A stretch of DNA of 64,000 bases from DUPQ01 sp964563155 (GCA_964563155.1 CAZLVL010000015.1:1-64000); one strand, 5' to 3'; numbered from the stretch's first letter, positions 15,963 through 26,765 are shown. The notes: generated from the sequence alone by a model not told the origin. Translations and numbers: made by a program.

Positions 15963-17053
15963 GATAATTCCTCATAAATCTTTCTTACTAATTCATTCAT
16001 TTGATCTAAGTTCTCTTCAATATCTTTTACCAGCTTAAATTGATTTTTAGCCCTTATTAAATTATGGTCTTCTCTTTTAGTTGCAAAATATATATCATTG
16101 TCTAAATAATCTGTTAGAAATCTCATTCCAATTTCAAGAGTTATTAACTTAATAGAAAAAGCTAGTAGCTCCAATTCTTCTTTTGTAATACTATCTTTTG
16201 TAGCTTTTAAAAAGCCTTTAGTGAAATAAATAAAGTTATCCATAACAAAATTTACTTTACTTAAATCACTTTGATCTTCTTCTGCAGAAGAGCCAGCAAT
16301 TCTTAAGGCATCTCCATAGTCATACAACAAAGAACCAGGCATAATTGTATCTAAATCCACAATGCAAACTGGTTCAAAAGTGTCTTGGTCAAATAGTAGA
16401 TTGTTTAATTTGGTATCATTGTGGGTAACTCTAGTAGGTATAAGATTCTCTTCTAATTTATCCACTACAATTGAATAATCTTTTTCTCTTTTTAAGATAA
16501 ATTCAATTTCTTCTTTAGCTTGCTTTGCTCTATTTACAATATCCTTTTCTAAGGACTTTTTGAAATTTTCAAACCTTACTTTAGTATTGTGAAAATCCTT
16601 AATAGTTTCATGAAGCTCATCTATATTGTAGTCAGATAAGATGTTTATAAAGTCACCAAAGGCATAACCTGCCTTAAAAACTGTCTCTAAATCTGTAGCC
16701 TTTTGAAAGGTTATAACCTTATCAATGTAAATATAGGAACGCCAATAGCTACCAAAATCATCTAAATACAGGATATTTCCATCTTTGCTTTTTACCACAC
16801 TAAGAGTCTTTTTCAGATAACTAGCTCTACCATCTTCAATCTTTTTACTTATAAATTCAGTGACATTATAGAAGTTTTCCATTAAAGATTGTGGATCTTT
16901 AAATACATTTGTATTTATACATTGTAAAGTGTATTTCTCTTTATTAGTTATTACTAGATAGGTCTTATTAATGTGACCCTTACCCATAGGGGAAATTTCT
17001 TGTATTTCACCTTCATAAGAAAAATTTAAAGCAGCTTTATAGGCTTTTTCCAT
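15959..17053 (-). CDS. nahK: N-acetylhexosamine 1-kinase (NahK-like)
   Basis: This 364-residue aminoglycoside-phosphotransferase-fold kinase resembles bifidobacterial NahK along its whole length. It shows MGKGHINKTYLV, GYAFGDFINILSDY, VTHNDTKLNNLLF with catalytic Asp213, VDLDTIMPGSLLYDYGDA with metal ligands around 233-235, and EIGMRFLTDYLDNDIYFATK. NahK phosphorylates GlcNAc or GalNAc at C1 with ATP, giving the sugar-1-phosphates used in the lacto-/galacto-N-biose pathway. It is 14 bp after nagB and overlaps the GH123-like gene by 4 bp, a coupled arrangement. The usual partner phosphorylase is absent; the GH123-like hydrolase may supply free GalNAc instead. Confidence 0.88.
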   Translation of the reverse strand: MEKAYKAALNFSYEGEIQEISPMGKGHINKTYLVITNKEKYTLQCINTNVFKDPQSLMENFYNVTEFISKKIEDGRASYLKKTLSVVKSKDGNILYLDDFGSYWRSYIYIDKVITFQKATDLETVFKAGYAFGDFINILSDYNIDELHETIKDFHNTKVRFENFKKSLEKDIVNRAKQAKEEIEFILKREKDYSIVVDKLEENLIPTRVTHNDTKLNNLLFDQDTFEPVCIVDLDTIMPGSLLYDYGDALRIAGSSAEEDQSDLSKVNFVMDNFIYFTKGFLKATKDSITKEELELLAFSIKLITLEIGMRFLTDYLDNDIYFATKREDHNLIRAKNQFKLVKDIEENLDQMNELVRKIYEELS

Positions 17054-17067
17054 ATATACCTCTCATA

Positions 17068-17835
17068 TTAAAGTACTTTAGATGCGCTTAATTGGTCCAA
17101 ATAGAGCTTAGCACTTAAGTGATGTCTAAGTATTGATGCAGGACACTTGGTGCTTATTTCGCCCTCTAGTGTCTGGTAAACTGCTTCTGCCTTACTTTGG
17201 GCTGGAACCATGCAAAATAATTTCTTTCCTTCAAATAAAGCCGGTATTGTTAGGGTCATTGCATATTTTGGCACCTCTTCTAAACTTAAAAAGCAACCAT
17301 CATTTACTTGCTGACTTCTACAAGCATGATCTAACTTAACAACCTTAACCTTTACCTTATCATCAAAGTCTGCTACTGGAGGGTCATTAAAAGCTATATG
17401 GCCATTTTCACCAATACCCATACATACAATATCAATTTGATTATTCTCTAATAGAGATTCATATCTCATACATTCTTTTGTAACATCATCTACACTAGGA
17501 TCTAAATAATAGATATTTTTAAAATTAACATGAGAGAATATAGCATTTCTTAGAAAGTTTCCAAAAGCTTGGGGAGCATCTTGTTCTATTCCTAAATACT
17601 CATCCATATGAAAAGCATTAATTCTTCCCCACTCTATATCATCTAAGGTTATAAGTCTTTCAAAAAAATCACTTTGAGAAGGGGCTGCAGCAAAGACTAT
17701 ATTAATTTCTTCTTTTTGAGTAAGGGCTTTTTTAATTGCATCTCTAACATCATGCGCTGCTTGAATACCCATATTTTTCCTTGTATCAAATACATTTACC
17801 TTTAGATTGTCCTTTTCAAAACTTTTAATTAACAT
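17068..17835 (-). CDS. nagB: Glucosamine-6-phosphate deaminase/isomerase family protein
   Basis: NagB-family enzymes convert GlcN-6-P to fructose-6-P plus ammonia, or act on the galactosamine analog (AgaI type). The 255-residue protein has FHMDEYLGI with the catalytic Asp78, and GIGENGHIAFNDPP with His146. The phosphate-loop segment reads FAAAPSQSDFF rather than the GTSGGTP-like loop of E. coli NagB, so substrate preference may differ. It is the first gene of the operon nagB-nahK-GH123-like. An in-frame TAA directly before the ATG fixes the start, yet the only good ribosome site (AAAGGAGG, 17871-17878) is 35 bases upstream, with a repeat cluster in between. Confidence 0.88.
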   Translation of the reverse strand: MLIKSFEKDNLKVNVFDTRKNMGIQAAHDVRDAIKKALTQKEEINIVFAAAPSQSDFFERLITLDDIEWGRINAFHMDEYLGIEQDAPQAFGNFLRNAIFSHVNFKNIYYLDPSVDDVTKECMRYESLLENNQIDIVCMGIGENGHIAFNDPPVADFDDKVKVKVVKLDHACRSQQVNDGCFLSLEEVPKYAMTLTIPALFEGKKLFCMVPAQSKAEAVYQTLEGEISTKCPASILRHHLSAKLYLDQLSASKVL

Positions 17836-17843
17836 TTAAATTT

Positions 17844-17868
17844 GTATAAAACAGTATAAACCGTTTAT
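17844..17868 (-). promoter_or_regulatory. Repeat cluster between the nagB ribosome site and start codon
   Basis: On the plus strand GTATAAA occurs at 17844-17850 and 17854-17860, a direct repeat with a 10-bp period and 3-bp gap. It runs into a 13-bp palindrome ATAAAC-C-GTTTAT (17856-17868). The position, in the transcript leader, suits an operator or a translational control element. No regulator is identified. Confidence 0.4.
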
Positions 17869-17896
17869 CTCCTCCTTTAAAGATTTTTTCTCTTTA

Positions 17897-17924
17897 ATTA
17901 TAATATACAAAGACGAATATACAA
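17897..17924 (-). promoter_or_regulatory. Promoter of the nagB-nahK-GH123-like operon
   Basis: On the minus strand TTGTAT (17919-17924) and TATAAT (17897-17902) are 16 bp apart, just after the end of the P-loop gene. It gives a leader of roughly 55 bases that includes the repeat cluster at 17844-17868. Confidence 0.55.
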
Positions 17925-17930
17925 AACACA

Positions 17931-18488
17931 TTAAAAGGAAAACTTCTCTTTTATCATTTGAGCTACAACCTCAGGCTGCAAATTGGAGTTATCAATTTTA
18001 ATATAGTTTTCAAAAGGAATTTCTCCGTCTTTACTTACCAGTCGATAATTCTTATCTTCTTTTAGTAAAAGCTCAGTTGAAAAATCCATATTTCTTTTAG
18101 AAGCCTTATGCTTAAGCCTATTTTCTGTCATGTGCCTTTGAAGTCTAATTTCTTGTGGCGCTACCAACTCAACATAATAAATATCTGCATTATTGCGTCG
18201 AAAAATATCTACAAGGCTATTAATATAGTCCCAATCGGATTGATGGTCAAAGGCCCACATGAAGGTAAAAATCATGCCATATAAGTCAGTTTTGGCAAAT
18301 TCATCAAATATTACTTCCCGAATGCGTCTGACTGCACCACGAACATACTTGTATTGACCGAAAATTTCTATCCCCAATTCTATATCCATATGGTTATGAT
18401 ATAGTCGTAGATCTGTTATCTTCATCAATTCTTGTCCAACTGTCATTTTCCCTACAGCACCTGCACCAATTATAATTACTAGTTTCAT
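17931..18488 (-). CDS. Small P-loop nucleoside/shikimate-kinase-like protein of unknown substrate
   Basis: This is a 185-residue P-loop protein of the kinase type. The Walker A loop near the start is GAGAVGKMTVGQ, with a Met between the Lys and Thr, an atypical spacing that recurs in a family often labelled AAA ATPase or shikimate kinase-like. YHNHMDIE and YVELVAPQEIRLQRHMTENR (lid-like, Arg-rich) fit a small-molecule kinase. I do not recognise the substrate. It stands between the eno terminator and the nagB promoter and seems to be an independent unit. Its neighbours say nothing clear about its job. Confidence 0.65.
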   Translation of the reverse strand: MKLVIIIGAGAVGKMTVGQELMKITDLRLYHNHMDIELGIEIFGQYKYVRGAVRRIREVIFDEFAKTDLYGMIFTFMWAFDHQSDWDYINSLVDIFRRNNADIYYVELVAPQEIRLQRHMTENRLKHKASKRNMDFSTELLLKEDKNYRLVSKDGEIPFENYIKIDNSNLQPEVVAQMIKEKFSF

Positions 18489-18581
18489 AGCATCTCCTAT
18501 GGAATATAATTCAAGACAAATAATTTCCTTTTTCTTGATCTATAACTTTCTATTCTTTATGTTATATTTTCTTTTAATTAT

Positions 18582-18620
18582 AAAACCACAGATACTGCTT
18601 GTAAAGCATTGTATCTGTGG
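18582..18620 (-). terminator. Terminator of the glycolytic gene cluster
   Basis: A perfect 10-bp stem CCACAGATAC/GTATCTGTGG (18586-18620) encloses an inner TGCTT/AAGCA pairing and is followed on the minus strand by TTTTATAATT. It lies 60 bp after the eno stop codon. Confidence 0.85.
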
Positions 18621-18680
18621 CCTTGTTTTACATGTATCATCACTTATCGCGAAGTGACTTAAATATTTAAATGATTTTTA

Positions 18681-20018
<1,338 letters not shown>

Positions 20019-20774
20019 TTATAAATTATAATTTATTATTTTATCAAACTCATCTATTTTTAGACTTGCGCCACCAACTAAGCCACCATCTATATCACTC
20101 ATAGAAAATAGTTCCTTAACATTCTTTGAGTTAACTGAACCACCATACTGAATGATTACACGATTAGCTGTTCTTCTGCTATATAGATTTAAAACAACTC
20201 TTCTTATAAGGGCACAAATTTCATTAGCTTGTTCTGATGTTGCTGTTTTGCCTGTTCCAATAGCCCAAATAGGTTCATATGCTATTATTACGTTTTTCAT
20301 ATCTTCTTCAGATACACCTTTAAGAGCGTATTTAACTTGATATGAAACAAAATCTTCAGTAACACCCATTTCTCTTTGTTCTAAAGATTCTCCAACACAG
20401 ACAATAGGCTTTAGTCCAACTGATAGGGCTTTTAAAACCTTTTGATTAACAGTTTCATCTGTTTCATTGTAATATTGTCTTCTTTCAGAGTGTCCAATTA
20501 TGACATAACTAACACCTGCATCTACCAACATTTCAGCAGAAACTTCTCCTGTATAAGCACCATTTTCTAAAGCATGCATATTTTGAGCAGCTATCTTGAT
20601 TCTTGTTCTTCTAGACGCTTTAACAGCAGAATCTACAGCTACATATGGTACTGCACAAACAACAATATCTTTTACATCTTTAACACTAGCAACAAGCTCT
20701 TTTATAAATGCAGAAGCTTCTTTTGGTGTCTTATTCATTTTCCAGTTTCCAGCAATTACTTTTTTTCTACTCAT
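20019..20774 (-). CDS. tpiA: Triosephosphate isomerase
   Basis: TpiA interconverts dihydroxyacetone phosphate and glyceraldehyde-3-phosphate. The 251-residue barrel shows AGNWKMNKT with the active-site Asn and Lys, [13 protein letters not shown] with the catalytic His, [14 protein letters not shown] with the catalytic Glu, and [11 protein letters not shown] and GGLVGGASL at the phosphate site. Its ATG overlaps the pgk TGA by 4 bp, so translation of the two is coupled. Confidence 0.98.
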   Translation of the reverse strand: MSRKKVIAGNWKMNKTPKEASAFIKELVASVKDVKDIVVCAVPYVAVDSAVKASRRTRIKIAAQNMHALENGAYTGEVSAEMLVDAGVSYVIIGHSERRQYYNETDETVNQKVLKALSVGLKPIVCVGESLEQREMGVTEDFVSYQVKYALKGVSEEDMKNVIIAYEPIWAIGTGKTATSEQANEICALIRRVVLNLYSRRTANRVIIQYGGSVNSKNVKELFSMSDIDGGLVGGASLKIDEFDKIINYNL

Positions 20775-21964
20775 TTATCCTCCAATACATCAATACCAGG
20801 TAAAACCTTACCTTCTAAGAATTCTAGTGATGCGCCACCACCGGTTGAGATGTGGCTAACCTTATCAGCAAAACCTAAAAGTTCAACAGCAGCTGCACTA
20901 TCTCCTCCCCCAATAATTGAGGTGGCATCAGCATTTGCAACTGCTTGAGCAATCATTTTTGTACCATTTGCAAAGTTTTTAAATTCAAAAACTCCCATAG
21001 GCCCATTCCATATAATTGTTCTAGCATCTTTTATAGTATCAGAAAAATAGTCTATTGTTTTTGGTCCAATGTCTAGACCCATTAGATTACTAGGAATTTG
21101 GTCATAATCTTTTATGGATATATTAGCATCATTTTTAAATTCATCAGCAACAACGATATCTTTAGGTAATAATAGATTAACACCTTTTTCTTTAGCTCTT
21201 TTTAATAAATCTAAGGCCAGTTCTAATTTGTCATCTTCACAAATTGAAGTACCAATTTCATAGCCTTGAGCTTTTAAGAAGGTATATGCCATTCCCCCAC
21301 CAATAATTATGGAGTCAACCTTTTCTAAAAGACTTTCAATAACTCCAATTTTGTCAGAAACTTTAGCACCACCTAAAATGGCAATGAAGGGTCTAACAGG
21401 ATTGTTTAAGGCCTGACACATAAAATCAATTTCTTTTTTAATTAGATATCCAGAAACTGCAGGCAAAAATCTTGCTATTCCAGCTGTAGAAGCATGGGCT
21501 CTATGAGCTGTACCAAAAGCATCATTTACAAAAATGTCAGCAAAAGAAGCTAAGCTTTTTGAAAACTCTTCATCATTCTTTTCTTCTTCCTTATGAAATC
21601 TAACATTTTCCAATAGCATTACATCGCCATCTTTTAGAGCAGCAGCTTTAGCTTTAGCATCTTCACCGATTACATCTGCAGCAAGAACAACTTCTTTGCC
21701 TAAAAGCTCAGAAATTCTTTTAGCTACAGGTTTTAAGGAATATTTCATGTCAAATTGACCCTTGGGCCTTCCTAAATGGGATACTAAAATTGTTTTTGCT
21801 TTGTTGTCTGAAAGATACTTAATGGTTTTCATAGCTTCTCTGATTCTTTTGTCATCTGTTATAACTGAATCTTGTAAAGGTACATTGAAATCCATTCTAG
21901 CGATAACTCTTTTTCCACTTACATTAATGTCTTCAACGGTTTTCTTATTTAATAAAGTTGTCAT
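20771..21964 (-). CDS. pgk: Phosphoglycerate kinase
   Basis: Pgk makes ATP from 1,3-bisphosphoglycerate. With the ATG at 21962-21964, six bases after AAGGAG, the protein has 397 residues. Motifs include [59 protein letters not shown] and the C-terminal [10 protein letters not shown] and [16 protein letters not shown]. It is 51 bp after gap, separated by the hairpin at 21987-22008, and overlaps tpiA by 4 bp. Confidence 0.98.
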   Translation of the reverse strand: MTTLLNKKTVEDINVSGKRVIARMDFNVPLQDSVITDDKRIREAMKTIKYLSDNKAKTILVSHLGRPKGQFDMKYSLKPVAKRISELLGKEVVLAADVIGEDAKAKAAALKDGDVMLLENVRFHKEEEKNDEEFSKSLASFADIFVNDAFGTAHRAHASTAGIARFLPAVSGYLIKKEIDFMCQALNNPVRPFIAILGGAKVSDKIGVIESLLEKVDSIIIGGGMAYTFLKAQGYEIGTSICEDDKLELALDLLKRAKEKGVNLLLPKDIVVADEFKNDANISIKDYDQIPSNLMGLDIGPKTIDYFSDTIKDARTIIWNGPMGVFEFKNFANGTKMIAQAVANADATSIIGGGDSAAAVELLGFADKVSHISTGGGASLEFLEGKVLPGIDVLEDK

Positions 21965-21986
21965 CACGGTCTCCTTATGCAATAAT

Positions 21987-22008
21987 AGGGCCCGTTTTCA
22001 CGGGCCTT
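21987..22008 (-). other. GC-rich hairpin between gap and pgk, without a T tract
   Basis: GGCCCG (21989-21994) pairs perfectly with CGGGCC (22001-22006), with a 6-base loop and A-U and G-U extensions. On the minus strand it is followed by CTATTATT, so it is a poor terminator. It is more likely an RNA processing or stability element that sets different gap and pgk mRNA levels. Confidence 0.6.
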
Positions 22009-22015
22009 AAATTTT

Positions 22016-23029
<1,014 letters not shown>

Positions 23030-23070
23030 TTATTGTTCCTCCTAATAAATCAAAAAATTTCTTCTAAATA

Positions 23071-23099
23071 ATTCTATAATAACCTCTTGTCTTTTTCAA
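23071..23099 (-). promoter_or_regulatory. Promoter of the gap cluster
   Basis: On the minus strand TTGAAA (23094-23099), a 17-bp spacer and TAGAAT (23071-23076). The leader before gap is about 35 bases. Confidence 0.5.
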
Positions 23100-23140
23100 T
23101 ACAAAAAGGTGTAAAACAAGTCAATTTGTTAAAAATTTAA

Positions 23141-23623
23141 CTATAAATTTAAAAATCCATCTTTTTTCAAATTAATAAAGTCAAATTGTCTTAGAACTTC
23201 ATACAAAATCAAGGCTACACTGTTAGACAAATTAAGAGACCTAGTGTCGTTAATCATAGGAATACGTATGGTTTTATCATAGTTATCTCTTAAAAGGTCC
23301 TCTGGTAAGCCTTTTGTTTCTTTGCCAAATAAAATATATGAGTTGTCTGGGTAAGCTATATCTGAATAAACCTTCTTGCCTTTTGTTGAAGCAAAGTATA
23401 AGGAGCAATTCTTTTTAAGCTCTAAAAACTCCTCTAATGATTCATAAACATGAAGATCCAAGTCCTTCCAATAATCCAGTCCTGCCCTTTTAAGAGTCTT
23501 TTCTTCTAAAGAAAAACCCAAGGGTTTTATTAAATGCAAAGGAGAACCTGTGGCTACACAGGTCCTAGCTATATTACCAGTATTTTGGGGTATCTCAGGC
23601 TCTACAAGGACTATATGAATCAT
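23141..23623 (-). CDS. trmL: tRNA (cytidine(34)-2'-O)-methyltransferase
   Basis: TrmL methylates the wobble ribose of some tRNA-Leu species. The 160-residue SPOUT protein has the TrmL pattern: IVLVEPEIPQNTGNIART, LIKPLGF, RAGLDYW, YILFGKETKGLP and IPMINDTRSLNLSNSVALILYE, the knotted SAM-binding end. It is last in the icd-DUF1858-trmL run, 23 bp after the DUF1858 gene. Confidence 0.94.
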   Translation of the reverse strand: MIHIVLVEPEIPQNTGNIARTCVATGSPLHLIKPLGFSLEEKTLKRAGLDYWKDLDLHVYESLEEFLELKKNCSLYFASTKGKKVYSDIAYPDNSYILFGKETKGLPEDLLRDNYDKTIRIPMINDTRSLNLSNSVALILYEVLRQFDFINLKKDGFLNL

Positions 23624-23646
23624 AATACTTTATTTATACTACTTAC

Positions 23647-23841
23647 CTATTCAAAGTATGCAATTAAAGCATCTATTAGAGCATTGGCATCCACACCATG
23701 GGTGTTAGCAGCTTGATAAATGCTTTCTCCAGCTGAATGAGGACATCCGATGCAGTGCATTCCAAATGCAAAGAAAATGTCAGCTGTATTTGGATCCATT
23801 TTAAGTACATCTAATATTGTAGTTTCTCTTGTTATTTTCAT
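23647..23841 (-). CDS. DUF1858 domain protein
   Basis: This 64-residue protein is a whole DUF1858 domain. It opens with ITRETTILDVLKMDP and carries the redox-like cysteine pair in FGMHCIGCPHSAGES. Proteins of this family are proposed to be disulfide or persulfide redox domains, often near hybrid-cluster or Fe-S proteins; its function is unproven. Its ATG overlaps the icd TGA by 4 bp, so it is translated together with isocitrate dehydrogenase, but no biochemical link is known to me. Confidence 0.88.
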   Translation of the reverse strand: MKITRETTILDVLKMDPNTADIFFAFGMHCIGCPHSAGESIYQAANTHGVDANALIDALIAYFE

Positions 23842-25049
23842 GAAAGTTTCTCCTTTAATCTATCAGCAATATTAATTATAAATTCTTCAGTATTTAATAC
23901 AGTGATTTTATCACTTTTTACTAGATTTGATAAATCCTTTGTTATAAATCCTTCTTCAATAGATTCTATACAGGTTTTATCCAAAAGGTCAGCAAATTCT
24001 ATTAGCCTATTATTATTGTCTAATTGACCTCTTTTTCTTAAGGCACCTGTCCAAGCAAAAATAGTAGCCATAGAATTGGTTGAAGTTTCCTCTCCTTTTA
24101 AGTGTCTATAGAAATGTCGTGTAACAGTACCATGAGCTGCTTCATATTCAAATTCACCATTTGGTGAAACTAATATTGAAGTCATCATGGCTAAAGAACC
24201 AAAAGCCGCAGATATCATATCGCTCATAACATCCCCATCATAGTTTTTTAAAGCCCATAAAAAACCACCTTCATCTCTCATTACCCTAGCCACAGCGTCA
24301 TCTATTAAGGTATAAAAATATTCTATATTATTCTTTTTAAACTCTAACATGTATTCTTGTTTATATATTTCATCAAAAATATCTTTAAAATGATGATCAT
24401 ACTTTTTAGAAATAGTATCCTTAGTTGAAAACCAAAGATCAATTTTTTTATCAAGGGCATAACTAAAGCAAGATCTAGCAAAAGACTTTATAGATTCTGT
24501 TTTGTTGTGTTGAATTTGAACAATTCCTTCACCTTCAAACCTTAAATCCAGAACATTATCTGTCAAATCATTATCTTTGTCATATGTACATCTTAAGTTA
24601 CCGGCTTTATCCACAAAATACTCTGTAGCGGAATACACATCTCCATAGGCATGTCTAGCTATAACTATAGATTTTTTCCAGGTTGATACAGTGGGTTTTA
24701 TATTACTTACTACAATAGGTTCTCTAAAGACTGTTCCATCTAAAATTTCTCTTATAGTACCATTAGGGCTTTTCCACATTTTTTTTAGCTTATATTCTTC
24801 TACTCTTTGAGCATTAGCAGTTATTGTGGCACATTTAACCCCAACCTTATGTTTTTTAATGGCATAAGCACTATCAAAAGTAACTTGATCATCTGTTTTA
24901 TCTCTATTTATTAATGAAAGGTCATAATAGTCTGTTTTTAAGTCTATGTGGGGAAGAAGCAAATAATCCTTTATCATCTGCCAAAGAATTCTTGTCATTT
25001 CATCTCCATCAATTTCAACTATAGGGTTTTGCATTTCTATTTTATTCAT
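23838..25049 (-). CDS. icd: NADP-dependent isocitrate dehydrogenase, eukaryotic-like subfamily
   Basis: This enzyme oxidises isocitrate to 2-oxoglutarate, making NADPH. The 403-residue sequence is of the homodimeric type II subfamily that includes eukaryotic cytosolic enzymes, with VEIDGDEMTRILW, KSPNGTIREILDGTVFREPI, NYDGDVMSD and EAAHGTVTRHF. No citrate synthase or aconitase gene is nearby, so it may supply glutamate precursors in an incomplete cycle. It has a near-consensus promoter (25078-25106) overlapped by a candidate operator (25104-25128). Confidence 0.94.
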   Translation of the reverse strand: MNKIEMQNPIVEIDGDEMTRILWQMIKDYLLLPHIDLKTDYYDLSLINRDKTDDQVTFDSAYAIKKHKVGVKCATITANAQRVEEYKLKKMWKSPNGTIREILDGTVFREPIVVSNIKPTVSTWKKSIVIARHAYGDVYSATEYFVDKAGNLRCTYDKDNDLTDNVLDLRFEGEGIVQIQHNKTESIKSFARSCFSYALDKKIDLWFSTKDTISKKYDHHFKDIFDEIYKQEYMLEFKKNNIEYFYTLIDDAVARVMRDEGGFLWALKNYDGDVMSDMISAAFGSLAMMTSILVSPNGEFEYEAAHGTVTRHFYRHLKGEETSTNSMATIFAWTGALRKRGQLDNNNRLIEFADLLDKTCIESIEEGFITKDLSNLVKSDKITVLNTEEFIINIADRLKEKLS

Positions 25050-25077
25050 CTCTCACCTGCTACATTTAATTTTCGAC

Positions 25078-25106
25078 ATTATATCTTCTATATCTTCTTT
25101 TATCAA
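25078..25106 (-). promoter_or_regulatory. Promoter of icd
   Basis: On the minus strand TTGATA (25101-25106) and TATAAT (25078-25083) are separated by exactly 17 bp. Confidence 0.7.
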
Positions 25107-25128
25107 CATTCACTTAATATGAATCTTG
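25104..25128. promoter_or_regulatory. Candidate operator at the icd promoter
   Basis: An inverted repeat with 9-bp arms (8 of 9 matching, CAACATTCA and TGAATCTTG) and a 7-bp spacer overlaps the -35 element of icd. It lacks a T tract, so a terminator for the HU-like gene is less likely. Confidence 0.4.
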
Positions 25129-25144
25129 TTAATCTCAAAAATAT

Positions 25145-25447
25145 TTAGTCCTCAATAATATTTTTACTTAAATCCTCATTTAAATACTCTTTTAAAGAGT
25201 TGGAAGCTTTAATTCTCAATTCATAAAAGTCAGGAACATTAATAGTTTCATCTGTAGTTATATCTCTTATTTTCCGACCCTTTCTTTTTTTCACAGTAAA
25301 GGTTGCAAAATCTAATATTGTTATTCTTTTTTCCTCTTTCAAGGCTGTTCTCATAATTGCAAAAACATTATTAATAATTTGATCACTATATGTTTTTGGA
25401 ATATCCATAACTAGAGAAAGTTTCTTAGACAATTGGTTCTTATTCAT
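25145..25447 (-). CDS. HU-family DNA-binding protein (divergent)
   Basis: This 100-residue protein has the HU/IHF length and order: an N-terminal two-helix part (MNKNQLSKKLSLVMDIPKTYS), a beta region with ILDFATFTVKKRKGRK and the C-terminal helix NSLKEYLNED. The usual GRNPxTGE arm motif is replaced by GRKIRDITTDETINVP, and a short acidic tail is added. It is probably a nucleoid or sequence-tolerant DNA-bending protein, but not the main HU by sequence. It follows the THUMP methyltransferase by 8 bp. Confidence 0.75.
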   Translation of the reverse strand: MNKNQLSKKLSLVMDIPKTYSDQIINNVFAIMRTALKEEKRITILDFATFTVKKRKGRKIRDITTDETINVPDFYELRIKASNSLKEYLNEDLSKNIIED

Positions 25448-25455
25448 GTCCCCTC

Positions 25456-26571
25456 CTATTTTTCACCAAAGTATTGGTAGTAATAGCAAAGTATTCTACC
25501 ATTGTAGAGTTTACGTTTCTTGTCAGGCTTATCTTTATAGCCTTCTTCAAAAACTCCATCAGGAGCAAAAATATATTTGCTCCACTTTGGAAACTCTTTA
25601 AACTTTAAATATATATCTTCATATAATTTGTTGGCTAAAAATACATTTTCTAATCTTTCACCATAAGGAGGATTACAGATGATTATACCCTTTTCATAGG
25701 GAACTTCAATGTCTTTGAAATCTCCAACCCTAAAATCTATTAAATGGTCCACCTTGGCCCTTTTGGCATTACTTTTTGCAATTGCAATTATCTCTTTGTC
25801 TATATCATAGCCAATTATTTCTGCCACAGGACCACTTTCTATAGCTTCTTGATAAAAATCTCTAGCTTTATCCCATAGGGAATTCCCAAAAATTGGCCAG
25901 CTTTCGCTTAAAAAATTTCTATAAAGTCCTGGCGCAATATTGTTGGCAATCAAAGCAGCTTCAATTAATATGGTGCCTGAGCCACAAAAAGGATCCAAGA
26001 GTATCTTTTCTTTGTTCCAATAGCTTATTTGAACTAAAGCTGATGCCAAGGTTTCTTTTAATGGAGCCTGGCCACTTATGGCCCTATACCCTCTTTTGTA
26101 TAAAGAAACTCCACTTGTATCCAAGTAAACTCTAACCTTGTCTTTGTATATGAATATACTGATTTGATAAGTGGGACCAGTTTCATCTAATCTTTTCAAT
26201 TTAAAGTGTTTAGTCATTGATTCTACTATAGCTTTTTTAGCTACAGATTGACATGCGGGTATACTTTGCAATTTAGAATTTAAAGAGGTAACTGCTACCT
26301 CTATACGACCTTTTTTATCAATAAAGTCATGAAAGTTAATAGTCTTAATATTATCAAAATAGGTATCAAAATCTTTGGAATAAAAGAATTTTAGCTCTAT
26401 ATAGACTCTTTCAGCAGTTCTTAGATTAATATTTGCACATGCAACTCCATATAAATCTGATTCAAAGTTAATTCTCCCATTTTCACTTTGGATATCCTTA
26501 AAACCCATATTCTTCAATTCTTTATTTAAAACAGACTCAAGTCCAAAAGCGCAAGTTGCTGTACATTTCAT
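25456..26571 (-). CDS. THUMP-domain class I rRNA methyltransferase (RlmL-N/YpsC-like)
   Basis: This 371-residue protein resembles YpsC and the N-terminal half of RlmL, which makes m2G in 23S rRNA. It has a ferredoxin-like/THUMP part (ATCAFGLESVLNKELK to about residue 160), the linker GYRAISGQAPLKETLA, the SAM site LLDPFCGSGTILIEAAL and the N6/N2 catalytic motif IICNPPYGERL. The ATG at 26569-26571 after AAAGGA is preferred to an upstream TTG. It is probably co-transcribed with the HU-like gene. Confidence 0.9.
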   Translation of the reverse strand: MKCTATCAFGLESVLNKELKNMGFKDIQSENGRINFESDLYGVACANINLRTAERVYIELKFFYSKDFDTYFDNIKTINFHDFIDKKGRIEVAVTSLNSKLQSIPACQSVAKKAIVESMTKHFKLKRLDETGPTYQISIFIYKDKVRVYLDTSGVSLYKRGYRAISGQAPLKETLASALVQISYWNKEKILLDPFCGSGTILIEAALIANNIAPGLYRNFLSESWPIFGNSLWDKARDFYQEAIESGPVAEIIGYDIDKEIIAIAKSNAKRAKVDHLIDFRVGDFKDIEVPYEKGIIICNPPYGERLENVFLANKLYEDIYLKFKEFPKWSKYIFAPDGVFEEGYKDKPDKKRKLYNGRILCYYYQYFGEK

Positions 26572-26648
26572 ATTATTAATCCTTTTTCTAATATCTCTCA
26601 ATATATTTTCTACATTTTATACCTTGGGCTTAGTATAATCAAATACTC

Positions 26649-26676
26649 TTGTAAAAATAGCAAATAGAAATATAAT
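26649..26676 (+). promoter_or_regulatory. Promoter of the deacetylase-like gene
   Basis: TTGTAA (26649-26654), 16-bp spacer and TATAAT (26671-26676), followed by a leader of about 80 bases before the start codon at 26766. Confidence 0.5.
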
Positions 26677-26765
26677 TGTTAATGAGACATATTATTAATT
26701 AGCAAATATTTATTTTATTATTGAATAGTGATAAGATGTCCTTATTAAAACAAGGGAAAATAATA

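Noticed and set aside
18640..18657. 6-bp hairpin TCACTT/AAGTGA after eno
   Set aside because: No T tract follows; the stronger terminator is at 18582-18620.
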